From contig NZ_JH636049.1 of NCBI RefSeq assembly GCF_000258175.1, forward strand, positions 334,982 to 398,981: 64,000 nt of DNA. Reading direction: 5' to 3'. The notes beneath the pieces were generated by a model, which was not told where the DNA came from, ran no database searches, and saw only the letters and a program-made list of their open reading frames with translations. Position numbers and translations under genes: made by a program. Position 1 is the stretch's first letter. Each line of letters starts with the position of its first letter. Shown in pieces: positions 38,508 through 48,426 of the stretch. Source of the stretch: Saccharomonospora xinjiangensis XJ-54 (GTDB lineage Bacteria; Actinomycetota; Actinomycetes; Mycobacteriales; Pseudonocardiaceae).

Positions 38508-40598
38508 GTGTCGGAGATCGCCCCTTCGGAGAACAACCCATTGTTGCGCCGGAACTACCCGGCCGACTGGACGGATCTGGACACCCGCGCGGTGGACACG
38601 ATTCGCGTGCTCGCGGCCGACGCCGTCGAGCACTGCGGCAGCGGGCACCCCGGCACGGCCATGAGCCTGGCACCGGTGGCCTACTCACTGTTCCAGCGCA
38701 TCATGCGCCACGACCCCACCGACCCCGAGTGGGCGGCTCGCGACCGCTTCGTCCTGTCGGCAGGCCACAGTAGCCTCACGCTCTACATCCAGCTCTTCCT
38801 CGCGGGCTACGGCCTTGAGATGGAGGACCTGAAGCAGCTGCGCAAGTGGGGTTCCGCGACGCCCGGCCACCCCGAGTACCGCCACACCCCTGGTGTGGAG
38901 ACCACGACGGGACCGCTCGGCCAGGGCCTGGCCAACGCCGTGGGCATGGCCATGGCGGCGCGGCGGGAACGCGGCCTGCTCGACCCGGACACGCCTCAGG
39001 GTGCGAGCCCGTTCGACCACCACATCTACGTCATCGCCTCCGACGGCGACATCGAGGAGGGCGTGACCGCCGAGGCGTCCTCCATCGCGGGGCGGCAGGA
39101 ACTGGGCAACCTCGTCGTCATCTACGACGACAACAAGATCTCCATCGAGGACGACACGAGCATCGCGCTGTCCGAGGACACCGCCAAGCGCTACGAGGCG
39201 TACGGCTGGCACGTGCAGGTGGTGGACGGCGGCGAGGACGTCGTGGCGTTCGAGAAGGCCATCGAGGCCGCGAAGGCGGAGACGACGCGCCCCTCGTTCA
39301 TCCTGCTGCGCACGGTGATCGGCTATCCCGCGCCGACGAAGATGAACACCGGCAAGGCCCACGGCGCCGCACTCGGGGCCGACGAGGTGGCCGGTGTCAA
39401 GCGCGTGCTGGGCTTCGACCCCGAGGTCAGCTTCCACATCGACGCCGAGGTGCTGACGCACACCCGCAAAGCGGTCGAACGCGCCAGGGCCGAGCGTCAG
39501 AAGTGGCAGCAGGCCTTCGACGAGTGGGCGCGGGCCAACCCCGAGCGCAAGGAACTGGCCGACCGGCTCCGCACCAGGACGCTGCCCTCCGGCTGGGCCG
39601 AGAAGCTGCCGAGCTGGGAGCCCGGAGCGAGCGTCGCGACCCGCAAGGCCTCCGGTGAGGTCCTCAACGCTGTCGGCGATGTGCTGCCCGAGCTGTGGGG
39701 CGGTTCCGCCGACCTGGCCGAGAGCAACAACACCCTCATCAAGAATTCCGACTCGTTCGGGCCCCAGAGCGCCTCGACGGACATGTTCACCGCCCACCCC
39801 TACGGCAGGAACCTGCACTTCGGTGTCCGCGAGCACGCCATGGGCGCGATCCTCAACGGCATCGCCCTGCACGGCGGCACCCGCCCCTACGGCGCGACGT
39901 TCCTCATCTTCAGCGATTACATGCGGCCGTCGGTCCGCCTCGCCGCGCTGATGAAGGCGCCGGTCGTCTACGTGTGGACGCACGACTCGATCGGGCTCGG
40001 TGAGGACGGCCCGACGCACCAGCCGATCGAGCAGCTCGCCTCGCTGCGCGCGATCCCCGGCCTGAACGTCGTTCGGCCCGCCGACGCCAACGAGACCGCG
40101 GCGGCGTGGAAGGCCGCGCTGGAGGACATCGAGGCCCCCACCGGGCTCGCGCTGACCCGCCAGAACGTGCCGGTGCTGGAGGGCACCAACGCCGAGGGTG
40201 TGGCCAAGGGCGGCTACGTGCTGGCCGAGGCGTCCAACGGCTCCCCCGAGGTCGTGCTCATCGCCACGGGTTCCGAGGTGCAGCTCGCCGTGGAGGCGCG
40301 CGAGGTCCTGGAGGCCGAGGGCACACCGGCCAGCGTGGTGTCCATGCCGTGCGTCGAGTGGTTCGACAAGCAGGACGCGGCCTACCGCGACGCGGTCATC
40401 CCGCCGACCGTCAAGGCACGGGTCGCCGTCGAGGCAGGCGTCGCGCAGCCGTGGCACCGTTTCGTCGGTGACGCGGGCGAGATCGTGTCGATCGAGCACT
40501 TCGGAGCGTCGGCCGACTACAAGACCCTGTACGAGAAGTTCGGGATCACTGCTGAGGCCGTGGTCGCGGCTGCCCGCCGCTCGCTGGCCAAGAGCTGA
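38508..40598 (+). CDS. tkt: Transketolase
   Basis: 696 residues, thiamine-diphosphate enzyme linking the pentose phosphate pathway and glycolysis. Motifs: HCGSGHPGTAMSL near the N-terminus, the ThDP/metal motif GDGDIEEGVTAEAS...NKISIEDDT at about 175-205, and GVREHAMGAILNGIALHGG in the pyrimidine-binding domain. GTG 38508 is preceded by GGGAGC. First gene of tkt-tal-pgi-zwf-opcA-pgl. Confidence 0.97.
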   Translation: MSEIAPSENNPLLRRNYPADWTDLDTRAVDTIRVLAADAVEHCGSGHPGTAMSLAPVAYSLFQRIMRHDPTDPEWAARDRFVLSAGHSSLTLYIQLFLAGYGLEMEDLKQLRKWGSATPGHPEYRHTPGVETTTGPLGQGLANAVGMAMAARRERGLLDPDTPQGASPFDHHIYVIASDGDIEEGVTAEASSIAGRQELGNLVVIYDDNKISIEDDTSIALSEDTAKRYEAYGWHVQVVDGGEDVVAFEKAIEAAKAETTRPSFILLRTVIGYPAPTKMNTGKAHGAALGADEVAGVKRVLGFDPEVSFHIDAEVLTHTRKAVERARAERQKWQQAFDEWARANPERKELADRLRTRTLPSGWAEKLPSWEPGASVATRKASGEVLNAVGDVLPELWGGSADLAESNNTLIKNSDSFGPQSASTDMFTAHPYGRNLHFGVREHAMGAILNGIALHGGTRPYGATFLIFSDYMRPSVRLAALMKAPVVYVWTHDSIGLGEDGPTHQPIEQLASLRAIPGLNVVRPADANETAAAWKAALEDIEAPTGLALTRQNVPVLEGTNAEGVAKGGYVLAEASNGSPEVVLIATGSEVQLAVEAREVLEAEGTPASVVSMPCVEWFDKQDAAYRDAVIPPTVKARVAVEAGVAQPWHRFVGDAGEIVSIEHFGASADYKTLYEKFGITAEAVVAAARRSLAKS

Positions 40599-40617
40599 CG
40601 TCGCGGCACACAGTCCG

Positions 40618-40660
40618 GCGGGTGGGGGCGTCGCGGCGACGACGCGGCGCCCCCACCCGC
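40618..40660 (+). terminator. Strong hairpin between tkt and tal
   Basis: Perfect 13-bp stem GCGGGTGGGGGCG (40618-40630) with CGCCCCCACCCGC (40648-40660); a second stem CGTCGCGGCGACG can form within it. No U-run. Positioned inside the operon, so it may lower expression of tal onward or act as an mRNA-processing or stability element rather than a full terminator. Confidence 0.65.
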
Positions 40661-40691
40661 GAGGAGTCGAAACGTGGGAAGGGATGACGTG

Positions 40692-41813
40692 ATGGGCAAC
40701 ACCGACAGGCTGGCCCAGCTGTCCGGGGCGGGAGTGTCGATCTGGCTCGACGACCTGTCGCGGGAACGGCTGCGCTCAGGCAACCTCGCGGACCTGATCC
40801 GCCACAAGCACGTCGTCGGGGTCACCACGAACCCGACCATCTTCGCGTCAGCCCTGTCGAAGGGCGAGGCGTACGACGAGCAGATCAGGGAACTCGCCGC
40901 GCGCGGCGCTGACGTGCACACCGCCGTCCGCGAACTGACCACCAGCGACGTCCGGGACGCCGCCGATCTCTTCCGCGACGTGCACACCGCGACGAACGGC
41001 ACCGACGGCAGGGTCTCGATCGAGGTGGACCCCGGTCTCGCACGCGACACCGAGCGGACCGTCGCCGAGGCCGAGCAGCTGTGGAAGACGGTCGATCGGC
41101 CCAACATCCTCGTCAAGATCCCGGCCACGGAGCAGGGCCTGCCCGCGATCACGAGGACACTGGCCGACGGCATCAGCGTCAACGTCACCTTGATCTTCTC
41201 GGTGGAGCGCTACCGCGCCGTGATCGAAGCGTTCTTCGCGGGCTTGGAAAGGGCGAAGGCCAACGGCCACGACCTCTCGGCCATCGAGTCGGTCGCGTCG
41301 TTCTTCGTCTCACGGGTCGATACCGAGGTGGACAAGCGGCTGGAGGCCATCGGCACGGCCGAGGCACTCGCCCTGCGCGGTGAGGCGGCCATCGCCAACG
41401 CCAGGCTCGCCTACGCCGCGTACGAGGAGGCGTTCACGAGTGAGCGCTGGCAGTCGCTGAAGGCGGCGGGAGCCAACCCTCAGCGCCCGTTGTGGGCATC
41501 CACCGGTGTGAAGAACCCTGATTACTCCGACACTCGGTACGTGGACGAGCTGGTCGTCGCGGGCACGGTCAACACGATGCCCGAGAAGACCCTCGACGCC
41601 GTCGCGGACCACGCGAACGTGCAGGGCGACACCGTCACCGGAACGGCAGCCGAGGCGCAGCGGGTGTTCGACCGGCTCGCCGAAGTCGGCATCGACGTCA
41701 GCGACGTGTTCCGCACGCTGGAGGACGAGGGCGTGGAGAAGTTCGACACATCCTGGGTCGAGCTGCTCGACACGGTGCGGGGCCAGCTCGACGCGGCGAA
41801 GGCGCAGGGCTGA
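40692..41813 (+). CDS. tal: Transaldolase
   Basis: 373 residues, the long actinobacterial form. The Schiff-base lysine is in [16 protein letters not shown] at about 140, preceded by [14 protein letters not shown]. Moves a three-carbon unit between sugar phosphates. ATG 40692 (AAGGG 9-13 bases upstream) matches the usual N-terminus; GTG 40674 with GGAG is an alternative. Its TGA shares a base with the pgi ATG. Confidence 0.95.
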   Translation: MGNTDRLAQLSGAGVSIWLDDLSRERLRSGNLADLIRHKHVVGVTTNPTIFASALSKGEAYDEQIRELAARGADVHTAVRELTTSDVRDAADLFRDVHTATNGTDGRVSIEVDPGLARDTERTVAEAEQLWKTVDRPNILVKIPATEQGLPAITRTLADGISVNVTLIFSVERYRAVIEAFFAGLERAKANGHDLSAIESVASFFVSRVDTEVDKRLEAIGTAEALALRGEAAIANARLAYAAYEEAFTSERWQSLKAAGANPQRPLWASTGVKNPDYSDTRYVDELVVAGTVNTMPEKTLDAVADHANVQGDTVTGTAAEAQRVFDRLAEVGIDVSDVFRTLEDEGVEKFDTSWVELLDTVRGQLDAAKAQG

Positions 41814-43438
41814 TGGCGGAGCGCACGACGGTCGAGATCACCGACGACACTCTCGCCGGCGCGGCGCGACCTCTGGTTGACCGGCTTGTCTCCGACGGGG
41901 TGGCGAGCGCGCTCACCGCGCAGAACGCGACCCTGTGGGGCGAGGAAGCCGAGCCGGAGGCGTCCATCCGGCTGGCGTGGACCACCCTGCACAAGAGTTC
42001 CAGGGCGCTGATCGGCGAGATCGAGGCGCTGCGCACCGACCTGCGGTCGGAGGGCATCGACAGGATCGTCCTCGCAGGCATGGGAGGGTCGTCGCTCGCG
42101 CCCGAGGTCATCACCAGCACCGAGGGCGTCGCGCTGACGGTGCTGGACACCACCGATCCGGGCCAGGTCTCCGACGCGCTCGCCGGGGACCTGGATCGCA
42201 CGCTGCTCGTGGTGTCGTCGAAGTCGGGCACCACCGTGGAGACCGACAGCCATCGGCGCATCTTCGCCGAGGCGTTCGCTGAAGCCGGGATCGACGCGGC
42301 GAGGCGAATCGTCGCCGTCACCGACCCAGGATCGCCGTTGGCCCAGCTCGCCGCGAGCGAGGGCTACCGGAAGGTCTTCCTCGCCGATCCACATGTGGGC
42401 GGGCGTTACTCCGCGCTCACCGCGTTCGGTCTCGTGCCCTCGGGTCTCGCGGGGGCGGACGTCGCGCGGCTGCTCGACCAGGCAGCAGGCATCGCCGAAG
42501 CGCTGTCGGCCGACTCACCGGACAACCCGGCGTTGACGCTGGCGGCCGCGCTGGCCGCCGCGCACACCGACGGCGCTGAGAAGGTGGTGCTCACCGACAC
42601 GGGTTCCGGTATCGCGGGCTTCGGCGACTGGGCCGAGCAGCTCATCGCCGAGTCCACCGGCAAAGAAGGCACCGGCCTGCTGCCCGTGGTGGTCGAGGGC
42701 CCTGCGGCACCCGGCTTCGCCGACGCGGGTTCCGACGCCACCACCGTGGCCGTCGGGCCGCGCGTTCAGGGCGCCGCGCTGGCGGTCGAGGGCCCGCTTG
42801 GTGCCCAGTTCCTGCTGTGGGAATACGCCGTCGCGGTGGCAGGCAGGCTGCTGGGGATCAACCCGTTCGACCAGCCCGACGTGGAGGCGGCGAAGAAGGC
42901 CGCACGCGCGCTGCTGGACAACCCGCAGGCGCTCACGGGCACCGAGGAACCCTCGGCCGTGATCGGCCCCGTCGAGGTCTACGCGGCCCCTGGCGATCAG
43001 GCTGTTCCCGCCACGGGCACGCTCGCCGACGTGCTGCGGCAGTTCGTCGGCGGTGTCGCCGACGGCGGTTACCTCGCCGTGCAGGCGTATCTCGACCGGC
43101 TCGACGACGCGTCCGCCTCCCTGTTGCGCAGCGAACTCGCCCGGTGTTCGGGACGACAGACGACGTTCGGCTGGGGCCCGCGTTTCCTGCACTCCACCGG
43201 CCAGTACCACAAGGGCGGCCACCGCAACGGCAGCTTCCTTCAGATCACGGGATCGGCCGAGCAGGACGTGCCGGTGCCCGGCCGCCCATACACCCTCAGC
43301 ACGTTGCAGCTCGCGCAGGCCCTCGGTGACGGGCAGGTACTGGCCGAAGGAGGAAGGCCCGTGCTCCGGTTGCACCTCACCGACAGGGCCGCCGGGCTCG
43401 CGGACGTCGTCCGAGCCGTACAGGAGCTCACTCGATGA
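41813..43438 (+). CDS. pgi: Glucose-6-phosphate isomerase
   Basis: 541 residues. The phosphate-binding motif SSKSGTTVETDSHRR at about 137-151 and the later EYAVAVAGRLLGINPFDQPDVE segment are those of the actinobacterial PGI branch, which differs from E. coli PGI. Interconverts glucose-6-P and fructose-6-P, closing the loop between tal/tkt products and zwf. Overlaps tal (TGATG) and zwf (ATGA). M. tuberculosis has no pgi here, so this is a local difference in the operon. Confidence 0.93.
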   Translation: MAERTTVEITDDTLAGAARPLVDRLVSDGVASALTAQNATLWGEEAEPEASIRLAWTTLHKSSRALIGEIEALRTDLRSEGIDRIVLAGMGGSSLAPEVITSTEGVALTVLDTTDPGQVSDALAGDLDRTLLVVSSKSGTTVETDSHRRIFAEAFAEAGIDAARRIVAVTDPGSPLAQLAASEGYRKVFLADPHVGGRYSALTAFGLVPSGLAGADVARLLDQAAGIAEALSADSPDNPALTLAAALAAAHTDGAEKVVLTDTGSGIAGFGDWAEQLIAESTGKEGTGLLPVVVEGPAAPGFADAGSDATTVAVGPRVQGAALAVEGPLGAQFLLWEYAVAVAGRLLGINPFDQPDVEAAKKAARALLDNPQALTGTEEPSAVIGPVEVYAAPGDQAVPATGTLADVLRQFVGGVADGGYLAVQAYLDRLDDASASLLRSELARCSGRQTTFGWGPRFLHSTGQYHKGGHRNGSFLQITGSAEQDVPVPGRPYTLSTLQLAQALGDGQVLAEGGRPVLRLHLTDRAAGLADVVRAVQELTR

Positions 43439-44964
43439 GGCAAGGTTGGTCCAACCCGCTTCGCGATCCCCGGGACAAGCGCCTGCCGAGGATCGCGGGG
43501 CCGTCAAGCCTGGTGATCTTCGGGGTCACCGGCGACCTTTCCCGCAAGAAGCTCATGCCCGCGATCTACGACCTCGCCAACCGGGGTCTGCTGCCAGCGG
43601 GTTTCTCGCTCATCGGCTTCGCCCGCCGCGAGTGGGAACATCAGGACTTCGGTCAGCAGGTGCACGATGCCGTGGCCGAACACGCGCGAACGCCGTTCCG
43701 GGAGTCGGTGTGGAACCGGCTGGCCGAAGGCATCCGGTTCGTGCAGGGTTCCTTCGACGACGACGACGCCTTCGACCGCCTCGCCCACACCGTGCGGGAG
43801 CTGAGCGAGGAACGCGGCACCGGCGGCAACACGGCGTTCTACCTCTCCATCCCGCCGTGGGCGTTTCCCGTCGTGACCAAGCAGCTCGCGAGGTGCGGGC
43901 TCGCCGAGTCCAGTGAGGACGTCTGGCGAAGGGTCGTCGTCGAGAAGCCGTTCGGCCACGACCTCGACAGTGCCAGGCAGCTCAACACCGTCGTCAACGA
44001 CGTCTTCCCCGAGGAATCGGTGTTCCGCATCGATCACTACCTCGGCAAGGAGACGGTGCAGAACATCCTGGCGCTGCGGTTCGCGAACCAGTTGTTCGAA
44101 CCGATCTGGAACGCGAACTACGTCGATCACGTGCAGATCACGATGGCCGAGGACATCGGGCTCGGTGGCCGCGCGGGCTACTACGAGGGCATCGGCGCCG
44201 CACGCGACGTCATCCAGAACCACCTGCTCCAACTGCTCGCCCTCACGGCGATGGAGGAGCCGGTGTCGTTCGACCCGAGGGCGCTGCGTGCCGAGAAGGT
44301 CAAGGTGCTCGGCGCGACGGAGGCCGTGGGACCGTTCGACGAGACCACGGCGAGGGGCCAGTACACCGGGGGCTGGCAGGGCGGCAAGAAGGTGCCCGGC
44401 CTGCACGCCGAACACGGTTTCTCCAAGGACTCCACCACCGAGACCTACGCGGCCGTGACACTGGAGGTCCGCAATCGCCGCTGGGCCGGCGTGCCGTTCT
44501 ACCTGCGCACGGGCAAGCGGCTCGGCAGGCGCGTCACAGAGGTCGCCGTGGTGTTCAAGCGCGCCCCGCACCTGCCGTTCGACTCGACGTCCACCGAGGA
44601 ACTCGGCGAGAACGCGCTGGTGATCCGGGTGCAGCCCGACGAAGGCGTGACGATGCGCTTCGGCTCCAAGGTGCCTGGCACCATGATGGAGGTCCGCGAC
44701 GTCACGATGGACTTCGGTTACGGGCACGCGTTCACCGAGAGTTCGCCGGAGGCGTACGAGCGGCTGATCCTCGACGTGCTGCTGGGCGAGCCGTCGTTGT
44801 TCCCCGGCAACGAGGAGGTCGAGCTGTCCTGGCAGATCCTCGACCCTGTGCTCGACCACTGGGCGAAACTCGGCGCGCCGGAACCGTACGAGCCGGGCTC
44901 GTGGGGTCCGCCGTCGGCGGAGGAGATGCTGCGCCGCACGGGCCGCCACTGGAGGCGTCCGTGA
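43435..44964 (+). CDS. zwf: Glucose-6-phosphate 1-dehydrogenase
   Basis: 509 residues. NADP site IFGVTGDLSRKKLMPAIY near the N-terminus and the active-site peptide RIDHYLGKETVQN at about 195-208. First committed step of the oxidative pentose phosphate pathway, giving NADPH. Coupled to pgi by a four-base overlap; followed by opcA, its assembly partner. Confidence 0.97.
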   Translation: MRQGWSNPLRDPRDKRLPRIAGPSSLVIFGVTGDLSRKKLMPAIYDLANRGLLPAGFSLIGFARREWEHQDFGQQVHDAVAEHARTPFRESVWNRLAEGIRFVQGSFDDDDAFDRLAHTVRELSEERGTGGNTAFYLSIPPWAFPVVTKQLARCGLAESSEDVWRRVVVEKPFGHDLDSARQLNTVVNDVFPEESVFRIDHYLGKETVQNILALRFANQLFEPIWNANYVDHVQITMAEDIGLGGRAGYYEGIGAARDVIQNHLLQLLALTAMEEPVSFDPRALRAEKVKVLGATEAVGPFDETTARGQYTGGWQGGKKVPGLHAEHGFSKDSTTETYAAVTLEVRNRRWAGVPFYLRTGKRLGRRVTEVAVVFKRAPHLPFDSTSTEELGENALVIRVQPDEGVTMRFGSKVPGTMMEVRDVTMDFGYGHAFTESSPEAYERLILDVLLGEPSLFPGNEEVELSWQILDPVLDHWAKLGAPEPYEPGSWGPPSAEEMLRRTGRHWRRP

Positions 44965-45028
44965 CCGACATTGGTCGCGCGGTCAGGGACGCCGACCGGG
45001 ATGCCCGGGAACGACACTGGAGACTTCG

Positions 45029-46069
45029 ATGATCATCGATCTGCCCTCGACCACGACGTCGCAGTTGAACAAGAAACTCGTCGAGATTCGCGAGCGCGGT
45101 GGCGCGGTGGCGCTGGGCCGGGTGCTGACGCTGGTGATCGCGGCGGAGGACGACGACCAGCTCGAAGACGCCATCGACGCCGCCAACGAGGCGAGCCGCG
45201 AGCATCCGTCGCGGGTGATCGTGGTGGCGAAGGGCGCGCGCACGGCAGCGCCCCGCATCGACGGCCAGATCCGGGTCGGAGGTGACGCGGGCGCGAGCGA
45301 CGTCATCGTGCTGCGCCTGTACGGGGCGCTCGCGAACCAGGGCAAGAGCGCGGTGGTGCCGCTGCTGCTGCCCGACACGCCCACGGTCACGTGGTGGCCG
45401 AGCAAGGGGCCGAAGGCGCCGTCGCAGGACCAGCTCGGCCAGCTCGCTCAGCGCCGCATCACCGACTCCGCGGCGGAGAGCAACCCCATCCGCGCGCTGG
45501 CCAGCCGCAGCAAGTCCTATGTAGATGGTGATACCGACCTGGCCTGGACCAGGCTGACCAACTGGCGGGCGCAGCTCGTTGCCGCTCTCGACCTGCCGCC
45601 GTACGAACCCATCACCGGAGCCTCGGTCACCGGTGAGGCGGACTCCCCCTCGACGGAACTACTGGCGGGCTGGCTCGCCGAGTACCTCAACGTCCCGGTG
45701 CGGCGGGTCAAAACCACCGAGGCTCAAGGCATTGTGGCGGTCCGGCTCGACCGGCCCTCCGGCCCCATCGAGCTGTACCGGCCCGACGGGAAGACCGGCA
45801 CGCTGACCCAGCCTGGACAGCCGACGCGCCGGATCGCCCTGCACAGGAGGGACAACCGCGACTGCCTCATCGAGGAGTTGCGCAGACTGGACGCGGACGA
45901 GGTCTACGAGGCCGCGCTTCGGGGGCTCACCAAACTCGCCCCTGCCCGCAAGCCCGCGAAATCCACTGCGGCGGGCAAGGGCCGCAAGGAAGGAACGAAG
46001 ATCACCCGCAGGGCCGCCTCGGCGGCAGCGACGACACCGTCGGAGACGGCAGCGGAGGCAGGCGCATGA
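45029..46069 (+). CDS. opcA: OpcA, glucose-6-phosphate dehydrogenase assembly protein
   Basis: 346 residues. The family features TPTVTWWPSKGPKAPSQDQL and the C-terminal NRDCLIEELRRLDADEVYEAAL are present; the tail is a basic Ala/Thr-rich extension. OpcA activates Zwf in actinobacteria and cyanobacteria. TGGAGA precedes ATG 45029. Gap of 64 bases from zwf, ATGA overlap with pgl. Confidence 0.94.
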   Translation: MIIDLPSTTTSQLNKKLVEIRERGGAVALGRVLTLVIAAEDDDQLEDAIDAANEASREHPSRVIVVAKGARTAAPRIDGQIRVGGDAGASDVIVLRLYGALANQGKSAVVPLLLPDTPTVTWWPSKGPKAPSQDQLGQLAQRRITDSAAESNPIRALASRSKSYVDGDTDLAWTRLTNWRAQLVAALDLPPYEPITGASVTGEADSPSTELLAGWLAEYLNVPVRRVKTTEAQGIVAVRLDRPSGPIELYRPDGKTGTLTQPGQPTRRIALHRRDNRDCLIEELRRLDADEVYEAALRGLTKLAPARKPAKSTAAGKGRKEGTKITRRAASAAATTPSETAAEAGA

Positions 46070-46857
46070 GCACACCGTCCGGCACCGAACCCACGGTCGT
46101 CGTTCATCCCGACGCGGACGTCCTCGCCGCGGCCGTCGCCGCGCGCCTGCTCTCCTCGCTCGCCGACGCACAGGCCCGCAAGGGCCATGCCTCCGTGGTC
46201 CTCACCGGCGGCGGCACGGGTATCGCGGTGCTGGAGCACCTCCGCCACAGTCCGGCCAGGGACGCCGTGGACTGGTCGCGGCTGGACGTCTACTGGGGCG
46301 ACGAACGCTTCGTTCCCGCCGCCGACGACGACCGTAACGAGAAGCAGGCGCGCGCCGCGTTGCTGGATCACGTGCCCATCGACGAGTCGCGGGTGCATCC
46401 GATGGCCGCCTCCGACGCCGCCTTCGGCGACGATCCGGACGCGGCGGCCTCCGCCTACGCCGACGTTCTCGCGGCCTCGGCCCGTTCGGCGAGCACCGCG
46501 ACCGGCGCGGTGCGGGTGCCGTCCTTCGATGTGCTGCTGCTCGGGCTCGGCGGCGAGGGCCACACGGCGTCGATCTTCCCGGCCAGTCCCGCCGTTAGGG
46601 AGAACACGGCCACGGTCGTGGCCGTGCGGGACTGCCCGAAGCCACCGCCCACGCGGTTGTCGTTGACGTTGCCCGCGATCCGGGCTGCCGAGGAGGTGTG
46701 GCTGCTCACGGCGGGCGAGGCGAAGGCCGACGCTGTCGCCCTCGCGCTCGCCGGGGCCGACGAGGTGAGCCTTCCTGTGGCGGGAGCCAAGGGAAAGCGA
46801 CGCACCGTGTGGCTCATCGACAGGGCCGCGGCGGCGAAGGTGCAGCCCACCCGCTGA
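46066..46857 (+). CDS. pgl: 6-phosphogluconolactonase
   Basis: 263 residues, DevB/NagB-like fold. LTGGGTGIAVLEHL, DVYWGDERFVP and LLGLGGEGHTASIFP are the family motifs; the last holds the catalytic histidine. Hydrolyses the lactone made by Zwf. Last gene of the operon, followed by a terminator. Confidence 0.95.
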   Translation: MSTPSGTEPTVVVHPDADVLAAAVAARLLSSLADAQARKGHASVVLTGGGTGIAVLEHLRHSPARDAVDWSRLDVYWGDERFVPAADDDRNEKQARAALLDHVPIDESRVHPMAASDAAFGDDPDAAASAYADVLAASARSASTATGAVRVPSFDVLLLGLGGEGHTASIFPASPAVRENTATVVAVRDCPKPPPTRLSLTLPAIRAAEEVWLLTAGEAKADAVALALAGADEVSLPVAGAKGKRRTVWLIDRAAAAKVQPTR

Positions 46858-46865
46858 CCGAAAAG

Positions 46866-46916
46866 AACGCGCGGGAGACTCGGGAACCATTGTGAACCCG
46901 CTGTTTCCCGCGCGTT
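46866..46916 (+). terminator. Terminator of the pentose phosphate operon
   Basis: 11-bp stem AACGCGCGGGA (46866-46876) with TCCCGCGCGTT (46906-46916), loop with an inner GGG/CCC pairing, followed by TCGTT. Starts 9 bases after the pgl stop. Confidence 0.75.
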
Positions 46917-47011
46917 TCGTTGCAACCGCACACGGCTCAGGGGTTGCGCTCCCCCATCAGACCGCAGAAACCTCTCTGTGTCGAGTCCACAAGACGAGAG
47001 GTCGAAAACCA

Positions 47012-48223
47012 ATGACCACACAGGGAATCTCCCTTACCGGAGTCCCGGTCAGCGGTCCTGGCTCGGGGACTGCCGACCCGCCGCGAACCAAAGTCGCGGC
47101 GCTGAACCTCCGCTCACGCGTGCTCTCCAGACATCCCGCCGTGTCGGCTGTGGCGACCGATATCGCGTTCGTCGTCATCGCGATTCTGGATGTGTGGCTG
47201 GTGGTTCCCGAGGAAGCACCGTCCTACTCGATCTACCTTTCAGCGGCGAGTTGCGCGGCGCTGCTGTTGCGCCGCAAGTTGCCGTTCACCGCGGTCGTCC
47301 TCGCTGTTCCCGGGTTCTTCGTGGGCTGGGCGCAGCTGGCGGCCATGTTCGCGTTGGGCTCGCTGGCGAGCCGGAAACCGTTCCACTGGCACATGTGGAC
47401 GGGTGCGGGGCTGGTGTGGTTGTGCCGGTTCGTGCTCTGGCCCCCCGCCGACTTCCTCGGCCTCACGTGGCGGATGCACATCCTCGACGCCATTTACGGG
47501 GTCATCGTGGCCGGTATGCCCGTGGCCATCGGGCTGCTGATCGTGTCGAGGGCGGAACTGGCGGACCGGCTCTCGGAACTGGCCGCGAGCCGGGACCGGG
47601 AAAGGCAACTGCACGCGCAGGCGGTGCGCGCGGAGGAACGAGCACGGCTCGCGCGGGAAATGCACGATGTCGTCTCACACGACATCACGCTCATCGCCAT
47701 GCAGGCGGGAGTGTTGTCGGCAGCCGAGGCGGGCACCGAGGCGAAGAAGACCGCGGACACCATCCGCACGCTCAGCACGCGCACCCTGGAAGAACTCCGG
47801 GGCCTCGTCGGAGTGCTTCGCTCGGGAGCCGACATGGCCGTGCAAGCAGACCTGCGTGACCTCGACGATCTCGTGTGTCACGCGGGGGTTCCGGTGCGGG
47901 TGACGGTGGAGAACGTGCCGGCGTGCCTGCCCGCCCCTGTATCGGCCGCCGCCTACCGGACGGTGCAGGAGGGCCTCACCAACGTCCGCAAACACGCACC
48001 TGGCGCGACGGCGTTCGTCCACGTGTCGGCCACCGGTAACAGTGTCTGCGTGGATGTCCACAACGACAGGCCGAAGTCACGGCGCACCGTCGCGCTCCCG
48101 CGCGGCGGAGGCTACGGACTGGCGGGGCTGGCCGAACGAGCGAAACTGCTCGGAGGCACGTTCGAGGCCGAGCCCACCGACGACGGCGGTTTCCGCATCC
48201 ACGCCCGCTATCCGTTCGGTTGA
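47012..48223 (+). CDS. Orphan sensor histidine kinase
   Basis: 403 residues. Four or five helices (about 45-205) precede HisKA_3 with phosphoacceptor His in AREMHDVVSHDITLIAMQAG, and a HATPase domain ending GYGLAGLAERAKLLGG. No response regulator gene adjoins it: the upstream operon ends in a terminator, and downstream genes are convergent. ATG 47012 has GAGAGG 12 bases upstream; an in-frame start at 46892 lies inside the terminator hairpin and is rejected. Confidence 0.87.
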   Translation: MTTQGISLTGVPVSGPGSGTADPPRTKVAALNLRSRVLSRHPAVSAVATDIAFVVIAILDVWLVVPEEAPSYSIYLSAASCAALLLRRKLPFTAVVLAVPGFFVGWAQLAAMFALGSLASRKPFHWHMWTGAGLVWLCRFVLWPPADFLGLTWRMHILDAIYGVIVAGMPVAIGLLIVSRAELADRLSELAASRDRERQLHAQAVRAEERARLAREMHDVVSHDITLIAMQAGVLSAAEAGTEAKKTADTIRTLSTRTLEELRGLVGVLRSGADMAVQADLRDLDDLVCHAGVPVRVTVENVPACLPAPVSAAAYRTVQEGLTNVRKHAPGATAFVHVSATGNSVCVDVHNDRPKSRRTVALPRGGGYGLAGLAERAKLLGGTFEAEPTDDGGFRIHARYPFG

Positions 48224-48299
48224 CCACGAAGGCCGCTTTTCCTGTGCAAGTGAAGGCCACCTTTCCCTGCGGCTGGTGCAGGAAGGGTGGCCTTCGTGG
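48224..48299. repeat. AAGGCC-type repeat hairpin between convergent genes
   Basis: Three copies of one element: forward at 48224-48244 and 48252-48269, reverse at 48279-48299. The first and third match at 18 of 21 positions as an inverted repeat (remaining positions allow G-U pairing), and the second competes for the third. Core GAAGGCCACCTTTCCCTG. It begins directly after the kinase stop codon and can terminate both transcripts. Different from the 21-bp tandem family. Confidence 0.8.
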
Positions 48300-48426
48300 T
48301 GTCAGGGCCATGGCGTTTCGGGCGCCTTCGCTGGCAGGCCGGCCCGTCCGACGATGGCAGACTCGCTCCCGCTGAGCCGACGTTCGCGGGTCATGGTGCG
48401 CGCGGTCCTGCCGGGAAGCGCGCGAC

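Noticed and set aside
46892..47011. 40-residue N-terminal extension of the orphan kinase
   Set aside because: It begins inside the operon terminator hairpin and has non-coding composition.
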